Of a DNA stretch of 64,000 nt, positions 28,095-37,637 are shown piece by piece (the stretch's first letter is position 1; each line of letters starts with the position of its first letter). Position numbers and translations under genes: made by a program. A model generated the notes under the pieces. It had not been told where the DNA came from. It did no database searches and saw only the letters and a program-made list of their open reading frames with translations. Source of the DNA: Anaerolineaceae bacterium (GTDB lineage: Bacteria; Chloroflexota; Anaerolineae; Aggregatilineales; Phototrophicaceae); assembly GCA_007693385.1 (NCBI GenBank), contig REDR01000048.1, positions 1 through 64,000 on the forward strand, written 5' to 3'.

Positions 28095-28943
28095 CTACAC
28101 GAACCACCCCCGCGTGATGGCATCATCGGACGGCTTGCCCGCCCGATTCAATTGCGTATCCGCATCAAACGCCGAGCCATCCGGCGGTACTTCGTGGCGC
28201 ATATCCAGCAAGATCACCGAGATATTGTCATGACCGCCCCGCGCATTCGCCATCGCTACCAGCGTATCCGCCGCGTCATGCACGGCGGGCGCTTGCCGCA
28301 ACAGATTAGCGATTTCACGACTACCGACATGGCGCGTCAAGCCATCACTGCACAGCATCACCATATCGCCCACCACCACCACGCCACTGACCACATCGAC
28401 CTGCACGGCGGGCGAACCGCCGACACTGCGCGATAGCCGGTTGCGCTCGGGATGGTCGCGGGCTTCTTCGACGGAGATTATGCCGTTTCGTATCTGCTCC
28501 GCAACGAAGCTATGATCGCGGGTGATCTGCACCAGTGGGAAAACATCGCGGGCGATATAAGCGCGGCTATCGCCCACCCAGCCGACGGTCATCTGCCCGC
28601 CATGCACCACCGCGCAGACAATCGTCGTGCCCATGTTGCCCGCCGCACCACGCTGAATCGCCTCATCATGTACGCGGGCGTTGGCGTCCTGTATCGCATC
28701 GCCCAGCGCGTAACGGTGCGCCTGCCCCTCCGCGATGCGGACGTAAAAGCGTTCGGCGACGGTCTGCGCGGCGAGTTGGCTGGCTACCGCGCCGTGTCGT
28801 GCCCCGCCGACGCCATCAGCCACGATGAACAAGCGCCCGCCGCGCTCCTCGTCTTTCGCCGCGTCACAGGTTAAAATAGCGTCTTCATTTGCGTGGCGGA
28901 TCAGCCCGATGTCGGTACGCGCCCCGCAGGTGAGCGTCATCAT
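28095..28943 (-). CDS. PP2C-family Ser/Thr protein phosphatase
   Basis: 282 residues. Metal-binding and catalytic motifs occur in order: RTDIGLIRHANEDAI (N-terminal Arg and Asp), FIVADGVGGARHG, GTTIVCAVV, VGWVGDSRAYI, TRDHSF, VMLCSDGLTRHV and GGHDNISVILLD. This is a bacterial Stp/PrpC-type phosphatase, cytoplasmic, using two Mn/Mg ions. The ATG at 28941-28943 was taken because GGAG stands ten bases before; an earlier frame adds 11 residues without a ribosome site. A fair promoter (TTGATG, 17 bases, TATATC) lies at 29017-29045. The CAP gene follows in the same operon. Confidence 0.93.
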   Translation of the reverse strand: MMTLTCGARTDIGLIRHANEDAILTCDAAKDEERGGRLFIVADGVGGARHGAVASQLAAQTVAERFYVRIAEGQAHRYALGDAIQDANARVHDEAIQRGAAGNMGTTIVCAVVHGGQMTVGWVGDSRAYIARDVFPLVQITRDHSFVAEQIRNGIISVEEARDHPERNRLSRSVGGSPAVQVDVVSGVVVVGDMVMLCSDGLTRHVGSREIANLLRQAPAVHDAADTLVAMANARGGHDNISVILLDMRHEVPPDGSAFDADTQLNRAGKPSDDAITRGWFV

Positions 28944-29016
28944 GGCGTTAATCTCCATGTAATCGCACAATTTCACGGCAAATCCGGCGCAGTCGGCGCG
29001 ATAGTCAACTGCACGA

Positions 29017-29045
29017 GATATAGTATTATCCTATTTTAGCATCAA
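29017..29045 (-). promoter_or_regulatory. Possible promoter of PP2C-CAP operon
   Basis: On the minus strand TTGATG (29040-29045) and TATATC (29017-29022) are separated by exactly 17 bases. The predicted start lies about 65 bases before the PP2C ATG. Confidence 0.4.
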
Positions 29046-29139
29046 CGGGCGGCGCGTGCAGGGGGATACAACGCGGCGCGGGCGCATTTCAGATTATTGG
29101 AAATCCCGCGCCCCGACACGATAATAGCAGGATGTGTAG

Positions 29140-29166
29140 GGGCGGCGCGGGCGACGCGCAACGCCC
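29140..29166. repeat. Degenerate dispersed palindrome
   Basis: TGTAG leads into GGGCG (29140-29144), which pairs with CGCCC (29162-29166), with inner GCG/CGC. The outer TGTAGGGGCG word matches the repeat family, but the core is longer and less regular. Confidence 0.4.
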
Positions 29167-29206
29167 GAAAATATTCGACAGGATGACACGAAGGAGAACA
29201 AACAAC

Positions 29207-29617
29207 ATGCGGAAATGGATCACATTAATCGCCGTGCTGATGATGGCTGGCCTGCTGGCCGCCTGTGATGGCGGCAGTGATGGTGACGTGCTGGCCTACG
29301 AAGACCTGCCCGCCACCGGCGACGCGGCACGCGGCGAAGAACTGTTCACGCAGTCGATCAACCGGACGCCGACCTGTATCAGTTGCCACGCGGTAGAAGG
29401 CGAAGGCGGCGCGGCGTCGCCCAGTCTGGCCGGTTATGGCGCGATTGCTGGCGAGCGCGTGCCCGATATGTCGGCGCGGGAATATAGCTTCTGGGCGATT
29501 GTCGATGTGCGCCGCTTCACCACGCCCGGCTATAACAATGTGATGTATGACGGCTACGGCGACAAGCTATCGCCGCAGGACATCGCCGACCTGATCGCGT
29601 ATATGCTGGAACTATAA
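29207..29617 (+). CDS. Cytochrome c lipoprotein
   Basis: 136 residues. A lipoprotein signal (LLAACDGG, lipidated Cys20) is followed by a single c-type haem domain with CISCH at residues 57-61. Candidate axial methionines lie downstream (VPDMS or NNVMYDGYGDKLS). It is probably a membrane-tethered electron carrier on the outer face of the cytoplasmic membrane. AAGGAGAA stands eight bases before the ATG. Its last bases overlap the end of the convergent VKOR gene by six bases. VKOR-type thiol oxidation next to a cytochrome c could help cytochrome maturation or disulfide formation, but convergent genes need not be linked. Confidence 0.88.
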   Translation: MRKWITLIAVLMMAGLLAACDGGSDGDVLAYEDLPATGDAARGEELFTQSINRTPTCISCHAVEGEGGAASPSLAGYGAIAGERVPDMSAREYSFWAIVDVRRFTTPGYNNVMYDGYGDKLSPQDIADLIAYMLEL

Positions 29618-30094
29618 CGCGCCGGACGTGCGTAGACGCCAGATCGCCGCGCCGAATATCAACGCGATTAACGCTTCATGCGCCAGACACCACGGGCAAT
29701 ACGCGCCGATCTCGAACGCCTGCACGTATACCAGATATACCGAATAGATGAACGCGAAAAGCGCGACGAAGAACACCGCTAGCGGCGCATATTGCGTGAA
29801 ACTGCGGACGACACGCTCCGCGATCAACAGGCCGAGCAGAACCACATTGGTGAAGAAGCCCAGATACGCAATCGGCACACCGGCCACCACCGAGAAGCGG
29901 CTGTTCAATACCGTGTTACAGTCGAAAGTCGCATCCGCCGGACACGCGGGCGCCACCGCCGGAAACAGCTTGAGGTAGCTCAGATAACCGCTAACGGCCA
30001 GCGCCGCCAGCAGGACAACCACTATAAACCCGTACAGCCGGTTATCAAGACTGCTCGGTTCGGCGGGGCGTTGTTGTAAGTTTTGCGCTTGCAT
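29612..30094 (-). CDS. Vitamin K epoxide reductase (VKOR) family protein
   Basis: 160 residues with four or five membrane segments. The loop cysteines Cys51 and Cys59 (CPADATFDC, followed by VLNSRFSVVAGVP) and the active CPWC pair (Cys133, Cys136) are in VKOR order. Bacterial VKOR proteins reoxidise a DsbA-like thioredoxin partner and pass electrons to quinone, making disulfides in exported proteins. No thioredoxin domain is fused and none lies nearby, so the partner is elsewhere. GGAGATTGAGCG precedes the ATG. The many secreted proteins of this window, some with cysteines, are possible clients. Confidence 0.9.
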   Translation of the reverse strand: MQAQNLQQRPAEPSSLDNRLYGFIVVVLLAALAVSGYLSYLKLFPAVAPACPADATFDCNTVLNSRFSVVAGVPIAYLGFFTNVVLLGLLIAERVVRSFTQYAPLAVFFVALFAFIYSVYLVYVQAFEIGAYCPWCLAHEALIALIFGAAIWRLRTSGAL

Positions 30095-30120
30095 CGCTCA
30101 ATCTCCGTTCAGCAAATCGC

Positions 30121-30152
30121 GCGGGCGGGACGGTCTTTCGCATCCCGCCCGC
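30121..30152. terminator. Perfect 10-bp hairpin between MDR and VKOR genes
   Basis: GCGGGCGGGA (30121-30130) pairs exactly with TCCCGCCCGC (30143-30152). It lies just past the minus-strand MDR stop and before the VKOR gene on the same strand. No T-run follows, so it may be a stabiliser rather than a strict terminator. Confidence 0.5.
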
Positions 30153-30164
30153 ACAGGGTCATAA

Positions 30165-31163
30165 TCAATAGGTGATGATGATTTTACCGTTATTCCGCCC
30201 GTCGTACATATACTCGACTGCATCCACGATAGAATCCACGCCTTTGAACACGGTGGGGTCTACCTGTGCGCTGATCTTGCCCGCGCCGTAATCAATCAGG
30301 ATGCGTTGCAGATGCGCCGGTATCGCCTCCGCGAAATGGCCTAAGATGAAGCCGTGAACCATGCGCGATTGCCACAGCAGTTTTTGATACAGGCGCGGCG
30401 CGGTCACGTCCACCGGCCCGCTGAGATATTCGGAGATGAAGCCGTTGACCACCAGCCGCCCCAGCACCGCTAGATTATCCACCGCGTCATCAAACAGCTT
30501 GCCGCCGACGTTTTCCAGCACCAGATTCACGCCGTCGGGATATTCGGCGCTCAATACCGCGCCTAAATCTTCGCGCTTGTAATTCACCACGCGATCACAG
30601 CCGAGCGCCTTCAGCGTTTCGGCCTTCGCGTCGGTACTACACGTCCCGATGACGTGATTGCCCGCTTGTTTGGCGAACTGCACCGCGAACGCGCCGACGC
30701 CACCCGCCGCCGCCGTGATGAGTACCGTCTCGCCACCGGTCATCTTGCCCGCTTCGTACAGCGCGACGGAGGCGGTCAACGCGCCCACCATCAACGCGGT
30801 GATTTCGGCGGATGCGGCAGGAATCGGCACGACATCGAGCGCATTCGCCAGCGCGTAATCGCGGTAGCCGCCGCCCACGTTGAGCATCATCACATGATCG
30901 CCGACGCGCACATGATCGACGCCCGCGCCCACCGCCACAATCTCACCACTGGACTCGACGCCAATATCAAACGGGGTATCCCCCATCGGATACACGCCCG
31001 CCGCCATGTTGATGTCGGAAGCGTTGACGCCCGCGTACATATTGCGGACTAGCACTTGCCCCTCAGCAGGCATTTGAACCGGCGTCTCGACGACTCGCGT
31101 CGCTTCGCGGAAATTATGGCTCAAGCGGGCGACTTCTAGCTTTCGGGCTGTTTTCGGTATCAC
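30165..31163 (-). CDS. Zinc-free MDR oxidoreductase (quinone reductase / PTGR3-like)
   Basis: 332 residues of the medium-chain dehydrogenase/reductase superfamily. The N-terminal GroES-like domain contains MYAGVNASDINMAAG. The NADPH-binding Rossmann motif reads ITAAAGGVGAFAVQFAKQAG, then CDRVVNYKRED. LVLENVGGKLFDDAVDNL and GRLVVNGFISEY resemble prostaglandin reductase 3 / ZADH2. The zinc-binding residues of alcohol dehydrogenases are missing. It likely reduces an alpha,beta-unsaturated carbonyl or quinone with NADPH. The start is GTG, preceded by GGAGGG at good spacing. It is a single-gene unit. Confidence 0.87.
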   Translation of the reverse strand: MIPKTARKLEVARLSHNFREATRVVETPVQMPAEGQVLVRNMYAGVNASDINMAAGVYPMGDTPFDIGVESSGEIVAVGAGVDHVRVGDHVMMLNVGGGYRDYALANALDVVPIPAASAEITALMVGALTASVALYEAGKMTGGETVLITAAAGGVGAFAVQFAKQAGNHVIGTCSTDAKAETLKALGCDRVVNYKREDLGAVLSAEYPDGVNLVLENVGGKLFDDAVDNLAVLGRLVVNGFISEYLSGPVDVTAPRLYQKLLWQSRMVHGFILGHFAEAIPAHLQRILIDYGAGKISAQVDPTVFKGVDSIVDAVEYMYDGRNNGKIIITY

Positions 31164-31390
31164 GATTATCTATCCCTCCGGTTTATCACGATCAATATAG
31201 ATGGACGAACGCACCACAGCGCCCCATCCATGAACATTGTAAACGAGAGCGCGATAAGATGCCCACCACATGACAAAACTGTAAGGGTGTTGTGATCCAG
31301 CGCGGGCGGGAGCTGTCATCAACAGATGCGCCGCGCTGTGCTACACTTCTGGGGCATTACCCCGACATAAGCCAGAGGAGAAACAACCGT

Positions 31391-31798
31391 ATGCGTTTAT
31401 TGCTGGTACTGCTCATCATGCCGTTCGCTGTGTTGCTGGCCGCCTGTGGCGGCGATGGCAATGACGAAAGCGCGGGCGCCGACGATGAGGCCGCCCGCGT
31501 CGTTGAGCGATACTTAGAGGCGAAAGTGGCCGGAGACTTCGACGGCGTGCGCGATAACCTGTGCGCGGCGATGGAGGCCGATTTAGAGCGTGAGGCGTTC
31601 TCGTTCAGTGGCGTTGAGGCGCAGATCAATGACATGGCCTGCCGCGCCGATGACGACGCGCTGACCGTCACCTGCGACGGGCAGATCGAAGCGCTTTATG
31701 GCGCGGATACCCGCTTCTTTGAGCTGACGACATATAACGTCACGCGGGAAGATGGCGTGTGGCGCTGGTGTGGCGAAGCGGCGGACGGCGAACAGTAG
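31391..31798 (+). CDS. Small lipoprotein of unknown function
   Basis: 135 residues. The signal peptide ends in a clean lipobox (VLLAACGG, Cys19), followed by an acidic linker. The remaining 100 residues look like a small alpha/beta domain of the NTF2/DUF4878 type: EAARVVERYLEAKVAGDFDGV, then strands ending in TTYNVTREDGVWRWCGEA. This fold match is by pattern only. It would sit on the outer face of the membrane. GAGGAG stands before the ATG. It is a single gene converging on glgB. Confidence 0.68.
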   Translation: MRLLLVLLIMPFAVLLAACGGDGNDESAGADDEAARVVERYLEAKVAGDFDGVRDNLCAAMEADLEREAFSFSGVEAQINDMACRADDDALTVTCDGQIEALYGADTRFFELTTYNVTREDGVWRWCGEAADGEQ

Positions 31799-31825
31799 CC
31801 GCCCGCCCTGCGGTATCATCCCGCC

Positions 31826-34012
31826 TTACGGCTTCTGCCACTTGAGGATCATCACGCTCAACGGCGGGATGGTCAGCGTCAGGCTGTAGGGCAACATCTG
31901 CCAGCCATGCGGACTCGTCCAGCATCCGCCCGCGTTGCCCATGTTACTACCGCCGTATATCTCGCTATCGCTGTTGAGCAACTCTTTATAATAGCCCTCT
32001 TGCGGCACGCCGACGCGGTAATCATAGCGCGGTATTGGCGTGAAGTTGCACACGACGACTAGAAAATCGTCACGGTCTTCAGCGAAGCGCATATAACTGA
32101 ACACGCTCTGCGCGTTGTCGTTGGCTTCGATCCACTGGAAGCCGTCCGTCGTGTAGTCTTGCTCGTACAGCGCCGGTTGTGCTTGATAGAAGTGGTTCAG
32201 ATCGCGGTGCCAATCCTGCGCCGCCTGATGCGTCTCATAGTCCAGCAGATGCCAGTCCAGCCCTTGCATCTCGCTCCATTCGCGCCACTGGCCGAACTCA
32301 TGCCCCATGAAGTTCAATTTCTTGCCCGGATGCGTGTATTGATAACCGGAGAGCAGGCGCAACGTGGCGAACTTCTGCCACCAGTCGCCGGGCGCTTTGT
32401 TCATCAACGAGCCTTTGCCGTGTACCACCTCATCATGACTCAGCGATAGCACGAAATTCTCGGTGAAGGCGTACATCATAGAGAACGTCAGGTTGTTGTG
32501 ATGATAGCGCCGATGCACCGGATCAAGGCTGATGTATTTGAGCGTGTCGTGCATCCAGCCCATATTCCATTTGAACGTGAAGCCCAGCCCGCCGATGTAG
32601 GTCGGCCTGCTGACCATCGCCCACGCGGTTGATTCCTCCGCGATGGTGATCGCGCCCGGGAACTCGCTGTGAATCACTTCGTTGGCCTGCTTGATGAAAT
32701 CAACCGCCGGTAAATTCTCGTTACCGCCGTGTTCGTTCGGTATCCATTGCCCATCTTCGCGGCCAAAGTCAAGGTACAGCATGGACGACACCGCATCGAC
32801 GCGCAGGCCGTCGATGTGATATTCGCGCAACCAGAATAGCGCGTTAGAGATCAAGAAATTACGCACTTCGTTGCGGCCATAGTTGAAGATGTACGTGCCC
32901 CAGTCCGGATGTTCACCGAGTCGCGGGTCGTCGTGTTCGTAGAGGTGCGTGCCGTCGAAGAAGCTGAGCGAGAAGCCATCTTTCGGGAAATGCGCGGGCA
33001 CCCAGTCCAGAATGACGCCGATGCCGTTCTGGTGGCAGGTATCGACAAAATACTTGAAGTCGTCCGGCGAACCGAAGCGGCGCGTCGGCGCGTAGTAGCC
33101 GGTCACCTGATAGCCCCATGAGCCATCAAACGGATGCTCGGCGACGGGCAATAGCTCGACATGCGTATAGCCCATCTCTTTGACGTAGTCCACCAATTCA
33201 TCGGCCAGTTGGCGGTAGGTCAGCCACGCATTATCGGCATCGCGCCGCCACGAACCGAGATGCACCTCATAAATCGCCATCGGCTTTTGTAGCGGGTCGC
33301 CCTGCCCCCGCGTTTTCATCCAGCCCGCATCCTGCCATTCGTATGTCGTCAGGTCTTCGACGACGGAGGCGGTACTGGGGCGCAGTTCCGAGCCGAACGC
33401 GAACGGGTCGAACTTTTCCGCCTGATAGCGGTTATACTGCGAGCGAATCTCGAATTTGTATTTCGCGCCCGCCGCTAATCCGGGGATGAATAGCTCCCAC
33501 ACGCCGCTATCGCCGTGCCGGTGCATCGGATGCACGCGGGCATCCCAGCCGTTGAAATCACCGATGACGGCCACTTTTTGCGCGTTGGGCGCCCACACCG
33601 CGAAGTTAACGCCGCGCACGCCGCCGACATCGCGCAATTGTGCGCCGAACTTCCGGTAACTATCCAGCAAGCGGCCTTCGTTCCACAAATACAGGTCATA
33701 GTCGCTGAACGTCAACGGGAAGGTGTACGGGTCATGAATCGTGATGGTGTCACCGGCTGGGGTCACGATTTCGTAGCGGTGCGGGCTGGCCGGAACACCG
33801 GCGAGCGGCGCTTCAAATAAGCCGTGATCGTGCAGGCTGGTCATCGCAGTCCGTTCGCCATCCGCCAGCAGATAGGCGGCGCGGGCATACGGATAAAACA
33901 CGCGGGCGACATAGCCTTCATCGACGCGATGGAGGCCGAGAATATCACGCGGCGCACCGTGATCGCCATACACTAGGGCGTTGATTCCGTCGGGGTGTAG
34001 TTCGTTGGGCAT
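31826..34012 (-). CDS. glgB: 1,4-alpha-glucan branching enzyme
   Basis: 728 residues, normal for GlgB. The first 110 residues and a following CBM48 domain ([20 protein letters not shown]) precede the GH13 barrel. Barrel motifs: [12 protein letters not shown], the nucleophile in [13 protein letters not shown], the acid/base Glu in [10 protein letters not shown], and [28 protein letters not shown] is also GlgB-specific. It makes alpha-1,6 branches in glycogen from alpha-1,4 chains. The ATG at 34010-34012 is preceded by AGGTG; a GTG four codons earlier is the alternative. No other glycogen genes adjoin. Confidence 0.96.
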   Translation of the reverse strand: MPNELHPDGINALVYGDHGAPRDILGLHRVDEGYVARVFYPYARAAYLLADGERTAMTSLHDHGLFEAPLAGVPASPHRYEIVTPAGDTITIHDPYTFPLTFSDYDLYLWNEGRLLDSYRKFGAQLRDVGGVRGVNFAVWAPNAQKVAVIGDFNGWDARVHPMHRHGDSGVWELFIPGLAAGAKYKFEIRSQYNRYQAEKFDPFAFGSELRPSTASVVEDLTTYEWQDAGWMKTRGQGDPLQKPMAIYEVHLGSWRRDADNAWLTYRQLADELVDYVKEMGYTHVELLPVAEHPFDGSWGYQVTGYYAPTRRFGSPDDFKYFVDTCHQNGIGVILDWVPAHFPKDGFSLSFFDGTHLYEHDDPRLGEHPDWGTYIFNYGRNEVRNFLISNALFWLREYHIDGLRVDAVSSMLYLDFGREDGQWIPNEHGGNENLPAVDFIKQANEVIHSEFPGAITIAEESTAWAMVSRPTYIGGLGFTFKWNMGWMHDTLKYISLDPVHRRYHHNNLTFSMMYAFTENFVLSLSHDEVVHGKGSLMNKAPGDWWQKFATLRLLSGYQYTHPGKKLNFMGHEFGQWREWSEMQGLDWHLLDYETHQAAQDWHRDLNHFYQAQPALYEQDYTTDGFQWIEANDNAQSVFSYMRFAEDRDDFLVVVCNFTPIPRYDYRVGVPQEGYYKELLNSDSEIYGGSNMGNAGGCWTSPHGWQMLPYSLTLTIPPLSVMILKWQKP

Positions 34013-34098
34013 GTTGATTTTCACCTGTTGATTGCGAGATTTTTTTCATCACTATATTTGATTTGTTTTTCAAGAAGATAACGCGGATATTCTGGCAA

Positions 34099-34117
34099 GG
34101 GCGCAATACATTGCGCC
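34099..34117. repeat. Dispersed palindromic hairpin, copy 3
   Basis: GGCGCAAT (34100-34107) pairs with ATTGCGCC (34110-34117) around AC, upstream of glgB. Same GGGCG..CGCC frame as other copies but with CA/TG in the variable pair. Confidence 0.6.
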
Positions 34118-34142
34118 GCTATATATCTTCGGGACGGTCTGT

Positions 34143-35312
34143 TCATCGCCCGATTTTTTCATCCGCATTAAAAAATGAAACGGCATCATCCGGCGCTAAT
34201 TCCCGTGCGATGCGTTGCGCCAGCAGGCGCGAGCCTTCCGGCGTCAGGTGTACCGGACTATCGGTGAATTCACCGGCGGGGATGGCGTCCCATAGGTCAA
34301 TATAGCCGCCATCAAGCGCGGCAACAGCGACGGTCAGCGCCTCACGATAGGCGTCATACGCCCAGCGCGGATACCACGCATTATAACGCATGTCGCTATG
34401 CAAACCATCGGCAATAAAGATCGGCTGATTGACGATGAGCAGATCAACCGGCGCGACGCGCTCCGCAATCGCGGCGACTAAATCCAGCGCTAGCGCGGCG
34501 GCGATGTCGTCCGTCGGCGCATCGAAGCCACCCCACGCGATGCTATCCGGCAGGTCATTGGCTGTCGGCGTATAGTCGGCGTACACCTGATCGATGCCGG
34601 TGGCCGCCCATGAGAAGCCGAACATCTGCAAGCGCCACCAATCGGCCAACGGGCGACGCTGACCGGCCAGTGTCCGCGACCAGAAATCGGGATGATCCGG
34701 CAGGCTGTCGGCATCTAGCGCCAGCCCGCCCGCGTCGGTCAAGCGGCGGACGCGCTCCGCGTTATTCGCCACGATGGGCGGGCGCAATTGCGCGGCGGAG
34801 TCTAATGCGTCGAGCGTGGTCAGCCAGATCACCAAGTCCGGCTGATAGCGCATGGCGTAGTCGATCAAGAGCAGGTCTTTTGTCGCGCTCAATAGCGGAT
34901 GGCCGATGTTATAGGCGCGGATCGTCCGCCCGTCCTCAGCGCGTAAATCCAGCGCGTTGATCTGCGCGGTCAGCGTCTGCTCTGGCCGGAGCAAGAAGCC
35001 CCACACCGACGAATCACCGGCCACCAGCACGCGGAACTCATCGGCGGGCTTCCTGCGGGCGATGACGTGCGTGGCGAACATCGCGTCGAGGCTATCCAGC
35101 GATAGATTATAGCTGGCGGGGTCTTCACCATACGGCAGGCGTTCGCGTCCGGCGATCAGCGTATTGTGTAACGTCAGATGGCCGATGGCGGGTAGCGGAT
35201 TGACCAGCGCGAAGGCGACATTCACCAGCGCGAACAACAGCGCCGCCTTGACCACCACGCGGAGCAGAAAAGCGCCACGATGTTCGTATTTCTCCAGCCA
35301 ATCCCAGCCCAC
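34143..35312 (-). CDS. Membrane-anchored SGNH/GDSL-like protein
   Basis: 389 residues from a GTG start. One membrane segment (about residues 15-40) is followed by an exported domain. A block I-like VAGDSSVWGFLL gives the candidate nucleophile serine; SPVHLTPEGSRLLAQRIA near the end gives the His of block V. These resemble SGNH hydrolases such as DltD- or AlgX-type envelope acyl-modifying proteins. Blocks II and III are less clear, so catalysis is uncertain. GGGGAAGGG precedes the GTG at 35310-35312; a TTG eight codons upstream lacks such a site. It may act on cell-surface polymers. Confidence 0.62.
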   Translation of the reverse strand: MGWDWLEKYEHRGAFLLRVVVKAALLFALVNVAFALVNPLPAIGHLTLHNTLIAGRERLPYGEDPASYNLSLDSLDAMFATHVIARRKPADEFRVLVAGDSSVWGFLLRPEQTLTAQINALDLRAEDGRTIRAYNIGHPLLSATKDLLLIDYAMRYQPDLVIWLTTLDALDSAAQLRPPIVANNAERVRRLTDAGGLALDADSLPDHPDFWSRTLAGQRRPLADWWRLQMFGFSWAATGIDQVYADYTPTANDLPDSIAWGGFDAPTDDIAAALALDLVAAIAERVAPVDLLIVNQPIFIADGLHSDMRYNAWYPRWAYDAYREALTVAVAALDGGYIDLWDAIPAGEFTDSPVHLTPEGSRLLAQRIARELAPDDAVSFFNADEKIGR

Positions 35313-35450
35313 TATCGCCCTTCCCCGCTTACGCAAATCTGATATTTTTCCGATTTATTTTTTACGCCGCGCATAACATTTTTTTACGTTGCCGCCCTAT
35401 ATTGTAAGCGTAACGATCAAATAGACAGGATGCAATGAGGAGGTTTTGAG

Positions 35451-35903
35451 ATGAGCACGATTGTACGCTGGAATCCTTTCCGTGAGATGGCGGCCTTGCA
35501 GAGCGCAATGGATCGCATGTTTGATGAGACGTGGCGCAACACCGGCGGCGTCATCGGCAATAGCATCCCGATGGATGTCAACGAGAGCGACACGGCATAC
35601 ACCATCACCGCCGAGATGCCGGGCGTCAACGCCGACAACATCAACATCAACCTGCACGACGGCTTACTGACGATCAGCGCGGAAATCTTCGCGCCGGAAG
35701 TCGGCGAGAACGAGCGCACACTGGTACAGGAGCGCGTATACGGCAAGTTCTCGCGGAGCGTGCGCCTGCCCAACACGGTAGACATCGACAGCGCCAACGC
35801 CAGCTTTGACGACGGCGTGCTGACGCTGGTTCTGCCCAAGACGCCGGAAGTGCAACCGCGTCAAATTCCGGTCAGCGTCGGGCGCAACGGCAAGAAGAAA
35901 TAA
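35451..35903 (+). CDS. Hsp20 / alpha-crystallin small heat shock protein
   Basis: 150 residues. The N-terminal arm MSTIVRWNPFREMAALQSAM is typical of class-A bacterial Hsp20. The alpha-crystallin domain (about 42-140) runs from IPMDVNESDTAYTITAEMPG to the hallmark ANASFDDGVLTLVLPK, and the C-terminal tail carries an I/V-x-I/V-like RQIPVSV. It is an ATP-independent holdase that oligomerises and binds unfolding proteins. AGGAGGTTTTGAG gives a strong ribosome site. The AT-rich 110-base leader has no CIRCE element, so HrcA control is not seen. A strong terminator follows. Confidence 0.95.
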   Translation: MSTIVRWNPFREMAALQSAMDRMFDETWRNTGGVIGNSIPMDVNESDTAYTITAEMPGVNADNININLHDGLLTISAEIFAPEVGENERTLVQERVYGKFSRSVRLPNTVDIDSANASFDDGVLTLVLPKTPEVQPRQIPVSVGRNGKKK

Positions 35904-35927
35904 CCGGCAATCACACCACATAAACGC

Positions 35928-35963
35928 AAAAGGGGATGACCGCGTAGGCCATCCCCTTTTTGT
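35928..35963 (+). terminator. Rho-independent terminator after hsp20
   Basis: AAAAGGGGATG (35928-35938) pairs with CATCCCCTTTT (35950-35960), followed by more T. Because the arm begins with A-run and ends with T-run it can work in both directions, also serving the convergent ABC operon. Confidence 0.85.
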
Positions 35964-35980
35964 GTCACATCATCAGATCA

Positions 35981-36007
35981 TCAGGGGGTAGCGTGCTACG
36001 CCCCTGA
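35981..36007. repeat. Dispersed palindromic hairpin, copy 4
   Basis: TCAGGGG pairs with CCCCTGA and inner TAGC with GCTA across a 2-base centre. It is in the convergent gap next to the hsp20 terminator. Here the outer arm is TCAG/CTGA instead of GTAG/CTAC, again complementary. Confidence 0.6.
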
Positions 36008-36022
36008 AGTTTGATGGTTACG

Positions 36023-37525
36023 TCAGTCGATGATGAGGTCCAGACCAGCCGACGAAATTTCCAACTGCTCGTTGGCGACTTCGTTCAGGTCGGCCAGAAT
36101 CTCCGCCACCGGACGCGGGTCACTGCTGGTTGTGGCGGCCTGCATCACGGAAGCCATCTCGTTACGCACGGGATCATAGCCCGGCACCGGCGGCTCGGCA
36201 CGCACGAACGGCAACAGCTCGAAAGCGGTGGCATAGGCCGGATTCGCCTCGAAGTAGCTGTCCATGCTTTCGGCGGAGCTGATACGCACCGGGAAGTAGT
36301 TGCTGGATTCCGCCCAGACCGCGTTCACGAACGGGTCGGTGTAGAACTTCAGGAATAGCCATGTCGCCAGCTCCTGCACCGGATCGGTGACGGGGATGCT
36401 GACCGAAGCGCCATACACGTTCTGCACCGGCTGTTCGGTGACATGCGGGATAGCGGCCACGCTCCACGCATGACCGGCACCGGCGTCTACCGCGTTACCG
36501 TAGAACGGCAGACCGGAGCTAGAACCGACGGTGAACAGGGTGGTACCCGCGCCGAAGTTGGCCTGATCGCCGAAGCGCTCGAAGACTTCACCGGCACAGC
36601 CTTGATCGAACAGGTCACGCAGGAAGCTGATCGCTTCGACGGCGGCGTCGCTGTCGAGGCTGTACTGCACCGCGTCATAGTCGAAGATGTCGCCACCGAA
36701 GGCGAACGTCCACGAAGCGAAACGGCTAGCATCCATGCTGAGCTGGTAGCCCAACGGCGACTCCGCGCCGGTGGCACCGCTGAACGGGTTCTCGACGGCG
36801 GCACAAGCGGCCTCAGCGAATTGCTCCGGCGTGGTCGGCGGGCCGTCGAAGCTGATCGCGCCAGCTTCGGCCAGTTCCGCCAGCCAGTCGATGTTGTAGT
36901 ACATCACTTCCATCGAGCGATTCGGCGGGAAGGCCAGACGCATGTTGTCGAATGTCGGGAAGATGTCCTGCGCCCAGAAGCCCGGGAAGAAGTCAGCGAT
37001 GTCTTCTTCGGCCAAGCCCCAGATCGGGCTTTCGACGAGCGGGGTCATGTCGATCAGGCCATCAACCACCTGATAGGTGGCGGACTGGTTCTGGTAGGCG
37101 ACGACGAGGCTCGGCAGTTCGCTACCACCGGCGGCCAATTCCGTCGTCATCTTGGAGAAGATGTCACCATAGCCGCCCTGATTGGAGGGGTTGACGATGA
37201 TGCCAAACGGGTTGTATTCGCGGGCATAGTCGCGCACCGCGTCGGCGATAGCCTGCAGGCGCTCGCGCTCGTCGGCATCCGTACCGGCATAACCAGAAGC
37301 CGCGATCAACTCTTCGCCGGTGATGTCCGGATCGTTAAAGACCGCGATCAGCACGTTCAACTGTACTTCGCGGAAGCCGCTGTGCTGGTGCCAGAACGTG
37401 ACGACCTGACCTTCCAATTCAGCCGGATCAATGGCGTCATAGTCACGATCCTGACCGAAGACAGGCGCGACAGCCATCGCCATCACAGCGATGACGAGGG
37501 TTAAAACAACGCTTAGTTTTTTCAT
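36023..37525 (-). CDS. Sugar ABC transporter substrate-binding protein (family 1)
   Basis: 500 residues with signal peptide (MKKLSVVLTLVIAVMAMAVA, cut near VFGQD). VTFWHQHSGFREVQLNVLI opens the first lobe; SNQGGYGDIFSKMTTELAAG and NRSMEVMYYNIDWLAELAEAG are typical of the UgpB/MalE superfamily. It is about 80 residues longer than usual, mainly from an insertion between about residues 60 and 110. A disaccharide or glycoside ligand is likely but not readable. AGGAGGAAAG stands ten bases before the ATG. It is the last gene of the second importer operon, behind the two permeases. No ATPase lies nearby. Confidence 0.85.
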   Translation of the reverse strand: MKKLSVVLTLVIAVMAMAVAPVFGQDRDYDAIDPAELEGQVVTFWHQHSGFREVQLNVLIAVFNDPDITGEELIAASGYAGTDADERERLQAIADAVRDYAREYNPFGIIVNPSNQGGYGDIFSKMTTELAAGGSELPSLVVAYQNQSATYQVVDGLIDMTPLVESPIWGLAEEDIADFFPGFWAQDIFPTFDNMRLAFPPNRSMEVMYYNIDWLAELAEAGAISFDGPPTTPEQFAEAACAAVENPFSGATGAESPLGYQLSMDASRFASWTFAFGGDIFDYDAVQYSLDSDAAVEAISFLRDLFDQGCAGEVFERFGDQANFGAGTTLFTVGSSSGLPFYGNAVDAGAGHAWSVAAIPHVTEQPVQNVYGASVSIPVTDPVQELATWLFLKFYTDPFVNAVWAESSNYFPVRISSAESMDSYFEANPAYATAFELLPFVRAEPPVPGYDPVRNEMASVMQAATTSSDPRPVAEILADLNEVANEQLEISSAGLDLIID

Positions 37526-37637
37526 CTGTACTTCTTTCCTCCTGATAGAGAACACATACTGATAGAACTGCACATTTACTTCAAAGAGGTGCCAACGTGT
37601 ACGGCCAAACCGCGCCGCGCACTCCCTCAAAACTGCC

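Noticed and set aside
35337-35450. CIRCE or other heat-shock operator upstream of hsp20
   Set aside because: No TTAGCACTC-type inverted repeat is present and no clear alternative sigma promoter could be fixed.
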